Positions 7,719-16,632 of a stretch of DNA of 64,000 nucleotides are shown piece by piece. How positions within the stretch are numbered: the stretch's first letter is position 1; every line of letters begins with the position of its first letter. This DNA comes from Halocatena pleomorpha (GTDB lineage: Archaea > Halobacteriota > Halobacteria > Halobacteriales > Haloarculaceae): NCBI RefSeq assembly GCF_003862495.1, contig NZ_RRCH01000011.1:34230-98229 (forward strand), given 5' to 3'. The translations under genes were made by a program, and so were the position numbers. The notes beneath the pieces are model-generated. The model was not told the DNA's origin. It saw nothing but the letters and a program-made list of their open reading frames with translations, and made no database searches.

Positions 7719-9779
7719 TCACCGCTTTGAATGGTTCCGGTTCTCGTGTTGGAACGTGAGACCAACATCCACCGGAACGCGCCCGCTTTCGCCGCTGTTA
7801 GCGGCCCATGTGGCGGCGACGGTCACCCGTTCGAAGTTTCCGTTGTGAAGGAACTGTCTCAGATCCCGTTTGTCGCTTTCAGTGAAGGTTCGCGTGTCGA
7901 GCTGTTTCACTTTGTAGTTCCCGTTGTGTTTGATTCCGATGAACGTGAACTGGTATTCGACGGGGCGTTCCGTCGCTTCGCGCTGACTCATGAACGGGCC
8001 GGTGGTCGTGCCGTCGTGGTGTTGGCCGCCCACCGAAACGTTCCGGACGTACCAACCGTCGTTATTCGTGGCCCAGTCGGTCGCATACCGGAAGGAGATG
8101 AGCACCTCCTCGCCCGCATAGTCGGACAGATCGAACGTTTGGTTCGTCCATCCCTCGGACTGGCCGGTGAAGCCGGGAACGTTCCCTTTCACGGTCGGAT
8201 GAGCGCCGTCCGCAGTCGTCGAGACGGTGTTCTCGTTCGAGAGGCTCTCCCACGTTTCCCCACCATCAGTGGAGACCTGAACGAAGCCGTAATCCCAGTT
8301 CTGTTCGATATCGTAGTACGTTTCGAAGGAGAGCGTCGGATCGCGTTCGCTGACGTTCGCCTCTACGATAGCGAACCGATCAAGGAGATTGCCCGAACCG
8401 CTGTGGAGCACTTGGCCCTCTCCGTCAACCGGATCAGTAGTCGTGTTCCACTGGGTACCGATGTAATCCGTTCCTGAGACGTTCACGTCCGTGATCGGAC
8501 CTTTACCAGCAGTGTCGTACGTCTGGTACGCGGTTCCCCACGCGCCTGCCGTCTTCACGTTCCGGGAGGTGTTGACGTTCAAATCAACACCGTCGATGTC
8601 GTATCGGTCATTCGGTGGCTGGTTTCTGCCGTCCAGCACGGCTGCGGTTGCGAAGTCCTGATACAGGTGGTAGAAATCCGTGTCCGCACCGTATTCATCG
8701 AGCGTTTGTTCGACGCCTGCGATCCCGTTTTTCTTCTCTTTGAACAGATCAGAGATGAACCCTGATCCGTAGCGGTCGGTGAGATACATCTGGAAGAGGT
8801 ACGCCTCCCCATAATCTGCGAGAATGTTAATATCGCCCTGATCACCCCAGTTTGTCAGCGAGTTCGAAGGTAGCTGTTCGTAGGCGCCGACGTGGCCGTC
8901 GGGAACTCCGTAGCCGACGGCGTACTCCGCGAAGTCGGCCATCCCTTCGTTGATCCACGATGTCTCATCACCGTCGTAGTCGCCGTGGATCAGGTGTTGG
9001 TATTCGTGGGCAAACGTCCCTTCGACGCCGACCCGCTGGTTCGACTCGTTGATCGCGTTCCACTCGGCGGAATCGACCGTGATGACGTTGCGATCGGTGT
9101 ACGACTGGACAGTTGGGGAGTAATATCCTGCTGTGTACACTGGATACTCCGGATCATTGTAGTTCTCATCCCGGATGTTCGTCACCAACAGCACAGTTTT
9201 GTTCCCTGCGTTCTCGGTGGTGTGGTAGTAGTCATCAGGCAACTCTGTTTGATTGGCGACCGGGCTGTTGTTGCCGTCCCGCGGCGTGGGTGTCCCGAAC
9301 AGTTCGGACTCCGTCGGATGAATCGTAGTGTCGAACTCCGAAACGAGGTGATCTACCTGTGCGTCCGAAATGCTCGGCGTCGGACGTGGGTCGCCGTCGG
9401 GCCAACTCATATCGTTCGCTACCCAGACCTCGATGTTGTCACCGACGCCGCGGAGCGTGAACGTCTCGAACGTATAGCCGTTCGGTCTCGATGTGGGGAA
9501 TTGGCGCGTTGCTCCCTCACTCGCCGTGTCGCTGGCCGCCGTGGTCCGGTCAGCCGTATCTGACGCCGACTCGAGGTGCACCGGCTTTTCTAATGCCTCC
9601 TGTGATGGCTCGACCGGACGCGGCGATTGACTCGAATTGTTTACTAGCTGGTTGGATGACTGGACAGTTGTCTGTCGGTGATTTTCATCGTCCATCTGGG
9701 GGACGGCACCGCCTCCAGTCCCCACAGCGGCGGCCGAAACCACAAGGACGGCCGCCAGTAGGATAGTTTTGATACGCAT
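7719..9779 (-). CDS. Secreted M6-like zinc metalloprotease
   Basis: A 686-residue exported protein. Residues 1-25 (MRIKTILLAAVLVVSAAAVG) form a Sec-type signal peptide. An acidic low-complexity pro-region of about 100 residues follows. The zinc site HEYQH is at about residue 255, followed by NEGMADFAEY, which supplies the third ligand in gluzincin-like families. A C-terminal beta-rich region with DNGWYVRNVSVGG-like and TDGGETWES motifs resembles the C-terminal domains of immune-inhibitor-A-type M6 proteases. The ATG at 9779 is used because it starts the signal peptide. A TATA-like AAGTATTATTTGG lies about 27 nt upstream. It is probably an extracellular endopeptidase of unknown substrate. Confidence 0.88.
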   Translation of the reverse strand: MRIKTILLAAVLVVSAAAVGTGGGAVPQMDDENHRQTTVQSSNQLVNNSSQSPRPVEPSQEALEKPVHLESASDTADRTTAASDTASEGATRQFPTSRPNGYTFETFTLRGVGDNIEVWVANDMSWPDGDPRPTPSISDAQVDHLVSEFDTTIHPTESELFGTPTPRDGNNSPVANQTELPDDYYHTTENAGNKTVLLVTNIRDENYNDPEYPVYTAGYYSPTVQSYTDRNVITVDSAEWNAINESNQRVGVEGTFAHEYQHLIHGDYDGDETSWINEGMADFAEYAVGYGVPDGHVGAYEQLPSNSLTNWGDQGDINILADYGEAYLFQMYLTDRYGSGFISDLFKEKKNGIAGVEQTLDEYGADTDFYHLYQDFATAAVLDGRNQPPNDRYDIDGVDLNVNTSRNVKTAGAWGTAYQTYDTAGKGPITDVNVSGTDYIGTQWNTTTDPVDGEGQVLHSGSGNLLDRFAIVEANVSERDPTLSFETYYDIEQNWDYGFVQVSTDGGETWESLSNENTVSTTADGAHPTVKGNVPGFTGQSEGWTNQTFDLSDYAGEEVLISFRYATDWATNNDGWYVRNVSVGGQHHDGTTTGPFMSQREATERPVEYQFTFIGIKHNGNYKVKQLDTRTFTESDKRDLRQFLHNGNFERVTVAATWAANSGESGRVPVDVGLTFQHENRNHSKR

Positions 9780-9949
9780 TCCGAACAGATGTGTTCGATC
9801 ATACCAAATAATACTTACGAATTTCATACCAAGTTATATTATATAGTAATTATCACTATGATGGTTCAGGACCGTCCTGTCGCCGCGCATTCCCGGATGA
9901 TGGACTCCATACCACAACGCTAACGGGTCTTCCACCCGAAGGGAATACA

Positions 9950-10777
9950 ATGAGTGGTGATGGCTCCCACCGGAACGATGACGCGCCCGCTGGTTCGTCG
10001 GACGACGGTGAGCCGGCCGGTTCGGACACTGAGGAGCCGTCTGTAGAGGCGTTGCGCCGGCAAGTTGAGGAGAAATACGACTTCGACGATTTTGGTCCTC
10101 GGGACATGGAGCGAATGACCCCGGAGGAGTGGGACGCCGCATTCGATCCGGAGACGTGGATCACAGGCACGGAGTTGCTTGATCGGGTCGAAGCCGACAT
10201 GAAACAGCGGATTGCCGACCGGGACGTGTTCGCCCGTATCGAGCGACTTTCAGATCCTGATCGCCTTGTTGCGTACTCTGATGAGGGGTACGCCGTCGTG
10301 TTCGGGGACGGGAGTGTCAAAGGAGAAGGGATCGTTCTCCGGGACATCAAACCGTCGGTTGCCCTGTGTTCGATGGATGAATACGAGGCACCGGAGTTAC
10401 AGCAAGGAGAAGTGCTCCCGCATCCTTCAGAGGTACCGGAAGGAAGTGGATCGCTCGGACACCGAATGATGCTGTTCGTCGGCGTAGCGATGGCGGTGAT
10501 GGGCGTTCTCCTGATTGGGAGTACGGTCGTCAGTGGTTCTGAGCGGGCGGTTATTGGAACGGCGTTCGGTCTCGGATTCATCGTAGTCGGGGTGGTGTTG
10601 TTCGTCATCGTGGCGAACGCCCGCCTCTCGGATCGATTTCGGTCCGAGGAGTACCGGGATCGGCTTCGAGCTGTCGGTCGCGGCTCGGACGAACAGCCCA
10701 CGGTACTGGATGAACTCGAAACGGATGATGACGACGCCACCGACGAATCGGGCGATACGCCCTCACACGGGCTGTAG
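9950..10777 (+). CDS. Conserved haloarchaeal two-helix membrane protein, DUF7319-like
   Basis: A 275-residue protein. An acidic soluble N-terminal half of about 165 residues is followed by two transmembrane helices at about 170-192 and 200-224 and an acidic tail. It precedes the halocyanin/Rieske/cytochrome b operon on the same strand. From memory, haloarchaea keep a protein of this type (named DUF7319) beside the bc-complex genes, so a role as accessory or assembly factor is plausible but inferred. The 59-bp gap to halocyanin contains a separate promoter. The start is preceded by GGGA, weakly Shine-Dalgarno-like. Confidence 0.78.
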   Translation: MSGDGSHRNDDAPAGSSDDGEPAGSDTEEPSVEALRRQVEEKYDFDDFGPRDMERMTPEEWDAAFDPETWITGTELLDRVEADMKQRIADRDVFARIERLSDPDRLVAYSDEGYAVVFGDGSVKGEGIVLRDIKPSVALCSMDEYEAPELQQGEVLPHPSEVPEGSGSLGHRMMLFVGVAMAVMGVLLIGSTVVSGSERAVIGTAFGLGFIVVGVVLFVIVANARLSDRFRSEEYRDRLRAVGRGSDEQPTVLDELETDDDDATDESGDTPSHGL

Positions 10778-10802
10778 CGGCGCTGTCGGCGGCTTCGGTG
10801 GG

Positions 10803-10808
10803 TTTATA
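10803..10808 (+). promoter_or_regulatory. TATA box of the halocyanin/bc-complex operon
   Basis: TTTATA within GGTTTATACG lies 29-34 nt upstream of the halocyanin ATG. It is one of the clearest TATA boxes in the window and probably drives the five-gene operon. Confidence 0.6.
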
Positions 10809-10836
10809 CGAATACGGTTCTGACACCAGCCTGTGT

Positions 10837-11460
10837 ATGAACAGACGGGAATTTCTCCGCACAGCCGGCGGCGCTGCGGGGACCGCGGCTGCGACGTCTG
10901 CAGTTGCCGGACCAGCCGCCGCTCAGGAGGGTGGAGGTGGCGGATCTGGTCCGATCGACTACGGTGGCTATCTGGAGAACGCCAATGGTTGGAGCAGCGG
11001 CGGCACAGCCGATAAGACCGGAAAAAGTGAAGTCACCATCGCGGTCGGTCCGGGCAGCTCGAACAAGTTCGATCCGGTGGCGGTCCACGTCGATCCCGGC
11101 ACGAAGATCATCTGGGAGTGGAAGGGACCTGGCCACAACGTCCAAGCTAAAGATGGCCAATTCAAAAGTGAGACCAAAAGCGAAGGCACCTACGAGCACA
11201 CTGTCGATAAGAAGGGTGTGATCCCCTATTTCTGCCAACCGCACAAGGGAATGGGAATGTTAGGTGCGATCGCTGTCGGTCAAGTCCCTCGTAAGTCACC
11301 AGCTGCTGCGCAAGAAGTCGAACCCGAGGAGATGGGCGTTCCCATTCAGCCTCACTACGTGGGCTTCGGAGCCGGACTGATGATGACGACGTCCCTCGTG
11401 TTTACGTTCTATCTACTCAAATACGGTGAGAGCGCACACACCAAAGGAGGGAACAGCTAA
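10837..11460 (+). CDS. Halocyanin, membrane-anchored blue copper protein
   Basis: A 207-residue type-I copper electron carrier. The N-terminus MNRREFLRTAGGAAGTAAA is a twin-arginine signal, so the protein is exported folded. The plastocyanin-like domain shows the four copper ligands: His in GPGHNVQ, then Cys and His in YFCQPHKGMGM, and the Met after them. Unlike free halocyanins, the C-terminus has a membrane helix (GAGLMMTTSLVFTFYLLKYG), so it is tethered at the outer face. The ATG at 10837 starts the Tat signal. It heads the operon with the Rieske and cytochrome b genes, so it probably accepts electrons from that complex. Its stop TAA overlaps the next ATG by one base. Confidence 0.93.
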   Translation: MNRREFLRTAGGAAGTAAATSAVAGPAAAQEGGGGGSGPIDYGGYLENANGWSSGGTADKTGKSEVTIAVGPGSSNKFDPVAVHVDPGTKIIWEWKGPGHNVQAKDGQFKSETKSEGTYEHTVDKKGVIPYFCQPHKGMGMLGAIAVGQVPRKSPAAAQEVEPEEMGVPIQPHYVGFGAGLMMTTSLVFTFYLLKYGESAHTKGGNS

Positions 11461-11849
11461 TGCCATCCGGTGATAGCAGCTACGGAGCGATCCATCGATA
11501 CGAACCAGCGAGAGAGAGCACAGCAGCGGCGATCGCGATCGTCCTTCTCACCGTGTTCGAAGTCGTGTTCGTGGGGATGTTCACCTACGGACTCTCTACT
11601 GGGTGGGGACTTGATCCGTACGGAAACATGTTTTTGGGCGGCTTGCTCACGCTGATCTTCGTCGATCTCTCATTCATCCTCCTACTGTACAGAAAGGAGT
11701 TCCTCCCGGACGTGATGGTCGTCAAAAAGCGGCGCCGTAAGTGGGAAGATCTGTACGTGAAAGAAGAAGACATGGACGGACAGACCGCTGCTGATGTCGA
11801 CGTTTGGGAGAGCATCAAACAAACGGTGTACCCGTACTACAAACGGTGA
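11460..11849 (+). CDS. Small membrane subunit of the bc-complex operon, DUF7318-like
   Basis: A 129-residue protein with two transmembrane helices at about 21-45 and 55-78 and a charged C-terminal domain (KKRRRKWEDLYVKEEDMDG). It sits between halocyanin and the Rieske gene, overlapping the former by one base and six bases before the latter. I recall this family as DUF7318, found in the same place in other haloarchaea. The tight placement suggests a structural or assembly subunit of the cytochrome bc-like complex, but this is inferred from position alone. Confidence 0.8.
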   Translation: MPSGDSSYGAIHRYEPARESTAAAIAIVLLTVFEVVFVGMFTYGLSTGWGLDPYGNMFLGGLLTLIFVDLSFILLLYRKEFLPDVMVVKKRRRKWEDLYVKEEDMDGQTAADVDVWESIKQTVYPYYKR

Positions 11850-11855
11850 ATACGT

Positions 11856-12743
11856 ATGGCACAAGGAGATAATGACAAATATCCGGCTGAAACTGGCCGT
11901 CGACGGTTCGTGAAAGGTGTGGTAGGTGCGGCGTCGCTGGGTGCGGTTGCGACCGGCACCGGCGTCGCAACGACCTCGCTCACGTCCTCGTCGGGAGAAG
12001 GTGGTGGTATTACGAAGTACAGGGCGATCGAGAACACGGGCGGCCCAGCCCCCCGTGGTATGCCTCAGATCCCGATCAAGATCGGGAGCAACGGCGAAAT
12101 CATTGGGCGATGGCCCGAGCCAAAAGAGGTGAAACAGGGCGGGAAGACGGTCACTGTTGCGGAAACCAACATCGGTGGCACCACCTACACCACGGAGTGG
12201 TTCCAGTACTGTGGCGTCCAAACCTACGCAGGGATCGATCCCGAGGCCGACCAGGACAACGTTTTCAAGTCAGCGTCGAGTCCCAATTACGAATGGCAAA
12301 GCAGCGAACTGTCAGCTGGTGATCCGCTCACGCTCGATCATTTCAGCAATTACAAGGAATGGGGCAACGACATCGGTAAAAGCGGTCTTGGGAAGCCTGC
12401 GGACGCCACGTGGCGATCGAACAACACTGAAACCGCGATTCCGGTCCAAGTGCTACGGAGCAAGCGGATCGAGGAGATGGCCAAAAACGACAAGTGGCTG
12501 GAGGCGAGCACGGACCAGGGTGTCATCGCATGGCTCAATAAGTGCACCCACTTCTGTTGTGTGCCCGGTTACAAGGCGTTCGGCGGGAGCGCCCGGTTCG
12601 GTGCCGAAAATAAGGTGTACTGTCAGTGTCACCAGTCCGTGTACGATCCGTTCAGCGTCATCGAAACGTCCTTTACGGCGCTTCCCCGACCGGCTGGTGA
12701 TAGCAGCAGCGAGTCGGAAGGCAGCGGTGGTGGAGGGGAGTAA
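11856..12743 (+). CDS. Rieske iron-sulfur protein of the bc-like complex
   Basis: A 295-residue subunit that carries a [2Fe-2S] cluster and passes quinol electrons onward. The N-terminus (TGRRRFVKGVVGAASLG) has a twin-arginine signal-anchor. The cluster-binding boxes near the C-terminus are CTHFCC and YCQCHQS, supplying two Cys and two His ligands. The extra cysteines correspond to the Rieske disulfide. It is followed six bases later by the cytochrome b gene. The C-terminus is a Ser/Gly/Glu-rich tail. Confidence 0.94.
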   Translation: MAQGDNDKYPAETGRRRFVKGVVGAASLGAVATGTGVATTSLTSSSGEGGGITKYRAIENTGGPAPRGMPQIPIKIGSNGEIIGRWPEPKEVKQGGKTVTVAETNIGGTTYTTEWFQYCGVQTYAGIDPEADQDNVFKSASSPNYEWQSSELSAGDPLTLDHFSNYKEWGNDIGKSGLGKPADATWRSNNTETAIPVQVLRSKRIEEMAKNDKWLEASTDQGVIAWLNKCTHFCCVPGYKAFGGSARFGAENKVYCQCHQSVYDPFSVIETSFTALPRPAGDSSSESEGSGGGGE

Positions 12744-12749
12744 GCAACG

Positions 12750-13553
12750 ATGAGCTTAGAACCTCGGGACGACCACGATCACGACGCTTGGTTGGAGAGC
12801 AAGGACCTCTCGCCGGTCGAGCGGGGGTATCTCAGTACGCTCATGTGGCTCGACAAGCGGTTTCGCGTCGTCGACTACCTGGAGCTGTTAGAGAACCTCT
12901 ACTATAAGGTCAACCTCCAGATGCCAAAGAGCCACACAGAACAGTACAACCTTGATAACAAGTTCTGGTACTGGTATCCGTTGTACTCGCTCGGCTTTTT
13001 CTCGCTATTAGCGTACCTCGTTGCCGCGTTCAGCGGCGCACTGCTCGGGTTTTACTACTCGCCTGGCGCCACCGGTGCGGGTGGTAACCCAGAGATAGCC
13101 TATCAACAGCTTGAGTTCATCATGATGGATCTGAACTTCGGGTACATGCTCCGGAGTATCCATCGGTGGTCTGCCCAGGTGATGACCGCCGCAGTATTTT
13201 TACACATGCTCCGGGTGTATTTCACTGGCTCGTACAAGGAGCCTCGGGAACTCAACTGGCTGCTCGGGATCGTACTCATCTCGCTCACGCTAGTGTTCGG
13301 CTATTCCGGCTATCTGTTGACGTGGGACCAACTCGCCTACTGGGCCAGCCAGATCGGCGTCGAGATGGCGCTGTCAATACCATTATTGGGTGAGTGGGTC
13401 GCAAACCTCATCTTCGGTGGATTTACTCCGAATCCCGCAACACTTCAACGGATGTATATCATGCACGTGTTCTTACTGCCGTTCATCGTGACGGCCCTGA
13501 TCGCCATCCACATCGGGATCGTCTGGATGCAAGGTATCGCGGAACCACACTGA
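12750..13553 (+). CDS. Cytochrome b, b6-type N-terminal subunit
   Basis: A 267-residue four-helix heme protein of the bc-like complex, corresponding to the N-terminal part of cytochrome b. Two pairs of heme-ligand histidines are visible: HRWSAQVMTAAVFLH, spaced 14, and HVFLLPFIVTALIAIH, spaced 15. The 15-residue spacing in the second pair is characteristic of cytochrome b6 rather than mitochondrial cytochrome b. As in b6f complexes, the C-terminal part is a separate gene downstream. The N-terminal 70 residues are soluble and charged. Confidence 0.94.
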   Translation: MSLEPRDDHDHDAWLESKDLSPVERGYLSTLMWLDKRFRVVDYLELLENLYYKVNLQMPKSHTEQYNLDNKFWYWYPLYSLGFFSLLAYLVAAFSGALLGFYYSPGATGAGGNPEIAYQQLEFIMMDLNFGYMLRSIHRWSAQVMTAAVFLHMLRVYFTGSYKEPRELNWLLGIVLISLTLVFGYSGYLLTWDQLAYWASQIGVEMALSIPLLGEWVANLIFGGFTPNPATLQRMYIMHVFLLPFIVTALIAIHIGIVWMQGIAEPH

Positions 13554-13612
13554 ACGGTCGATTGCTATCTCCGCTTATCCGATCGGACTAACAAAACGTT
13601 GAAGGTAGCGCG

Positions 13613-13639
13613 ATGGCAACTCAAGATAACGAACAATGA
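13613..13639 (+). other. Eight-codon upstream ORF overlapping the petD-like start
   Basis: ATG at 13613 encodes eight residues (MATQDNEQ), and its TGA overlaps the petD-like ATG at 13636 as ATGA. The arrangement could couple translation of the two. Alternatively it could be the original N-terminus separated by a small frame change. There is no evidence beyond position. Confidence 0.3.
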
Positions 13640-14405
13640 CCGAGAGCGACTCCACTGACGATGCCATCCGAACAGACGGAACCGGCATCGTCGCCCCGGA
13701 CGACGAAACCCCAACGTGGAGCGATCGGAAAGGTCGCACACAGGGGCTATCCCGGTTGACCTACGAGTATTTCGAGCGTGCTCGCCGTGAGGACCAAGAC
13801 CTGCGGACCGAATCGAGCTACATTGAGCGCGACGTGCTCGGGTTCCCGTCTTGGCCCCACGAAACCATCCGGAACCTCGCTATCGCGTCCTTTTTCGTCG
13901 GTATGATCCTCTTTCTCTCAGCGACCCTCCCGCCGCACCTCGACGCACCGGCGAACTCCGCCCAGACGCCGGAAGTCATTCTTCCGGACTGGTATCTGTA
14001 CTGGTCGTTCGGACTGCTCAAGCTCGGTCCGCTCAACCCAGAGATGTCCGTCCTCGGCGGACAGAAACTGATGTCCGATCGTACCTACGGGGTGCTTGCG
14101 AACCTCGTCATCGTTGGTGCGATCGCTATCGTGCCGTTCTTGAACAAAGGATCGGCGCGCGTCCCGTTGAACAACCGTTTTGGGCCGCCATCGGTGTGTC
14201 CGGCGTGGTCTTCTCGATCACGATCGCCACGCTCTCGGTCAAAAACCTCATGCCGACGATGATGCCGCCACACCTACTGTTCGATCTGACGTTCCTGCTT
14301 CCGATCGTTGCCGGCTGTCTGACCTACGCGGTGCTCAAAACGATGCGCGAAGGGTACATGTACGAACTGAACCGACGGTACTATCGACTCCGACCCCCCC
14401 GGTAA
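13636..14405 (+). pseudogene. Cytochrome b C-terminal (PetD-like) subunit, frameshifted
   Basis: This encodes the C-terminal cytochrome b part that completes the quinol-oxidising site. The first frame runs from 13636 and contains three helices and PDWYLYWSFGLLKL, the equivalent of the PEWY motif. At about 14155-14162 homologous coding moves to another frame. Frame one continues into an unlikely Arg/Ser-rich tail and stops at 14262. The other frame reads RPVEQPFWAAIGVSGVVF, then membrane sequence up to 14405. Adding one base in GCGCGCGTCCC restores a continuous protein of about 256 residues (reading GSARRPVEQP). A deletion, a sequencing error or programmed shifting could explain it. The first two seem likelier, because both halves remain well conserved. 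Confidence 0.85.
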
Positions 14406-14505
14406 GTCGTTTTCCGTCATCGGCCGGATGGATACAATTCCGTTACACTAATATTACTACGCTAAAATACGTTGTAACCGAGCGTTCTCGCTCAGTGATC
14501 GGATC

Positions 14506-14952
14506 GTGAGTACGAGCACCAACCAGCAGATCGACCAGTCGAACCGAGAGACAAAGAACAGCAAGCGTATACGGCTGGACGGGAGCACACACCGGATCAT
14601 TGAAATCGGGCGAGACAGTACGTCGGTGTTTTCTGATGGGACGATGTATCAGTTGTATCTGTATCACATCCTCGTTGACTCTACGAACGATTTCTCAAGA
14701 GGATTTGAAGCCGGTCCGGTCGACATCGATGTTGGAAACGGCTATCGGCAGTTCCCAGTCGATCGCGTGTTGCGCGTTGAAGAGTATCCGCTGCTGATAG
14801 AGGGTCGTCGGACGAGCATTACGGAGTGGGTTGTCGCCGTCGGTGAACGCGATCTCGCCTCCCAAGCGAAGTGGAAGGGGTTGCCCAAACCGATCGAACA
14901 GGAGTTGTCCTATCGCTGCCGGCCCTCATCGTACATCGACACGCGGCCGTGA
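14506..14952 (+). CDS. Hypothetical protein
   Basis: A 148-residue soluble protein starting with GTG at 14506. No signal peptide, membrane helix or motif is recognised. The first 22 residues are polar and look disordered, and the rest is a mixed alpha/beta-like sequence with alternating hydrophobic residues (GTMYQLYLYHILVDS). It follows the bc-complex operon after a 100-bp AT-rich gap that includes CTAAAATAC, a possible TATA box. I cannot assign a function. The real start could be further in. Confidence 0.55.
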   Translation: MSTSTNQQIDQSNRETKNSKRIRLDGSTHRIIEIGRDSTSVFSDGTMYQLYLYHILVDSTNDFSRGFEAGPVDIDVGNGYRQFPVDRVLRVEEYPLLIEGRRTSITEWVVAVGERDLASQAKWKGLPKPIEQELSYRCRPSSYIDTRP

Positions 14953-15074
14953 ACGCCGATAAGAGAGACGCTAGGGCTGTTTCTGTGACAACATGTCGCT
15001 TTCCTCCGAGACCGACCGACACTCACGCCTCACACGGAGGAACGGGTGAAACGTGGGTGTACTGGTCGGTACTG

Positions 15075-15090
15075 CTTTGCAAAGTATTTG
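15075..15090 (+). promoter_or_regulatory. Palindrome and TATA-like box upstream of the DUF7527-like gene
   Basis: The perfect 10-bp palindrome CTTTGCAAAG (15075-15084) abuts GTATTTG (15084-15090), a TATA-like element 24-30 nt before the next ATG. A regulator or the basal factors could bind here. This is inference from position. Confidence 0.35.
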
Positions 15091-15113
15091 TTCTTGGCCG
15101 ATAATACACGGAT

Positions 15114-16631
15114 ATGCAGAGGCGCACGGTGGAACGAATCGAAGGTTGGCCCTCCCGTCAGTTCACTCAAGGGGATGTCGGACTGCGTGATCTGGCGAGT
15201 GCCGGATTCAGCGGGGCAGTACACGCTGGCACGTGGATACTCATGTCTGAGGGCCAAAGTGTCGGTGTCTTCGATGGTGATGTTGATGAGATAACGTCTG
15301 TTGGAACGATTTACATCAGCCCTGATCCGGTCCTCCCGGTACTCTTCTCGATGTTAGAACAAGAACCCGTTCGGAGTAGCTCCCATCACACCACACGGGT
15401 TCCGCTCAAAAACCAGACCAACGCGTTCGACGATTGGAATGGCCGGCAGGAGTACATCGGTTATCTCCGGTTGTCTTCCGATGGGGACGAGTACTACGTC
15501 GTGTACGATCAAACCGGCTCGACGAGCGTCGCGTTCGTCGGACCGGAGAATCGGTTTTTGACCAACGAACAGGCCGACACCATCGGCCACACTATCACTG
15601 GCGAGTACACAGTCGCGATCGCACCCATCGCCCCGACTCCGGTCTCGAAACCGGCGAACAAAACGCCGTCAGACGCGTCGCCCAGCGCGCTTCCGGGGCA
15701 GTCAGAGCGTCTGATTACCGACGGGGCGAGCGAGAGCGTCGAGGATCTTCGACGACGCATCACCGCACTTGAGCGCGAGCGCGACGCACTCAAAACCGAA
15801 CGAGACAACCTCCTCGAAGAGCGGGATCACCTCAACGCGAAGATCACACGATTACAAGAGCAACTCAATGACCTCGAATCGGCGTCCACGTCTCGGACCT
15901 CGTCTACCAACACAAGCAACGCGACGGAGTTAGTCCCTGAGAAGGCGCTGTCGGGCACCTCGCTGTTCGTTCGGTACCATAACCAAAACCGGGCGACGCT
16001 CACCGACGCATACCACGGGGAGGCCCCTCCTGAGGAGGTAAACGACAACCTTACGCTTGAACACCACACGAGCTTCGACGCCGAAAACACGGTCGTTGAA
16101 AACGAACCGTTTGAGCAGTTTCTTACCGATTCCATCGAGTTCGATGTCGTTTCGTGGGTCGTTCGGGACCTGCTTCATGTCATCTATAATGCGGGGTATG
16201 AAGACGACTTGGCAGAACTGTACGATTACATCCCGGATATCGATAGGGCGGCACTTCACGCGCGCAACACCGTCGACAGCACCTCGATCTACTTCGACGT
16301 GGTGTGTTTCGACAAGCGCGGCGATCCGCTGTTGGTAATCAACATCCACGATTCGAACGACCCGACCACGGAGATGGAACTAGAAACGCTGCTTGACGAC
16401 GCGAGCGTGGCGGCGAGCGAGTGGCCGGTGACGGGTGCACTGCTCGTTACCACAAGCTACTTCGAATCGAACGCGCTCACCGTCGCTGACGACGCTACGG
16501 CCGGTGGTGGTGGGCTGTTTAGCAGTTCTAGTAGAGCGAACTACGTCCGACTCTCCAGAAAGAGTGGGTTCCACCTCTGTCTCGTTGAAGCACGCCAGCG
16601 GCAGTTTCACGTTGCGATGCCGGATCTCTGA
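15114..16631 (+). CDS. Conserved haloarchaeal coiled-coil protein, DUF7527-like
   Basis: A 505-residue soluble protein of unknown function, in three parts. Residues 1-165 are a beta-rich conserved N-terminal domain. A proline/serine linker leads to a coiled coil at about 205-260 with heptad-like LERERDALKTERDNL. The C-terminal domain at about 290-505 has alternating alpha/beta segments (FDVVCFDKRGDPLLVINIH) that suggest a nucleic-acid or nuclease-like fold, without recognisable catalytic motifs. I recall the N-terminal family as DUF7527 from haloarchaea. It is monocistronic. Confidence 0.8.
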   Translation: MQRRTVERIEGWPSRQFTQGDVGLRDLASAGFSGAVHAGTWILMSEGQSVGVFDGDVDEITSVGTIYISPDPVLPVLFSMLEQEPVRSSSHHTTRVPLKNQTNAFDDWNGRQEYIGYLRLSSDGDEYYVVYDQTGSTSVAFVGPENRFLTNEQADTIGHTITGEYTVAIAPIAPTPVSKPANKTPSDASPSALPGQSERLITDGASESVEDLRRRITALERERDALKTERDNLLEERDHLNAKITRLQEQLNDLESASTSRTSSTNTSNATELVPEKALSGTSLFVRYHNQNRATLTDAYHGEAPPEEVNDNLTLEHHTSFDAENTVVENEPFEQFLTDSIEFDVVSWVVRDLLHVIYNAGYEDDLAELYDYIPDIDRAALHARNTVDSTSIYFDVVCFDKRGDPLLVINIHDSNDPTTEMELETLLDDASVAASEWPVTGALLVTTSYFESNALTVADDATAGGGGLFSSSSRANYVRLSRKSGFHLCLVEARQRQFHVAMPDL

Positions 16632-16632
16632 A

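Noticed and set aside
7731..8477. Long plus-strand open frame inside the secreted protease gene
   Set aside because: It is antisense to a well-supported gene with zinc motifs and has no motif itself. Long shadow frames are common in GC-rich DNA.
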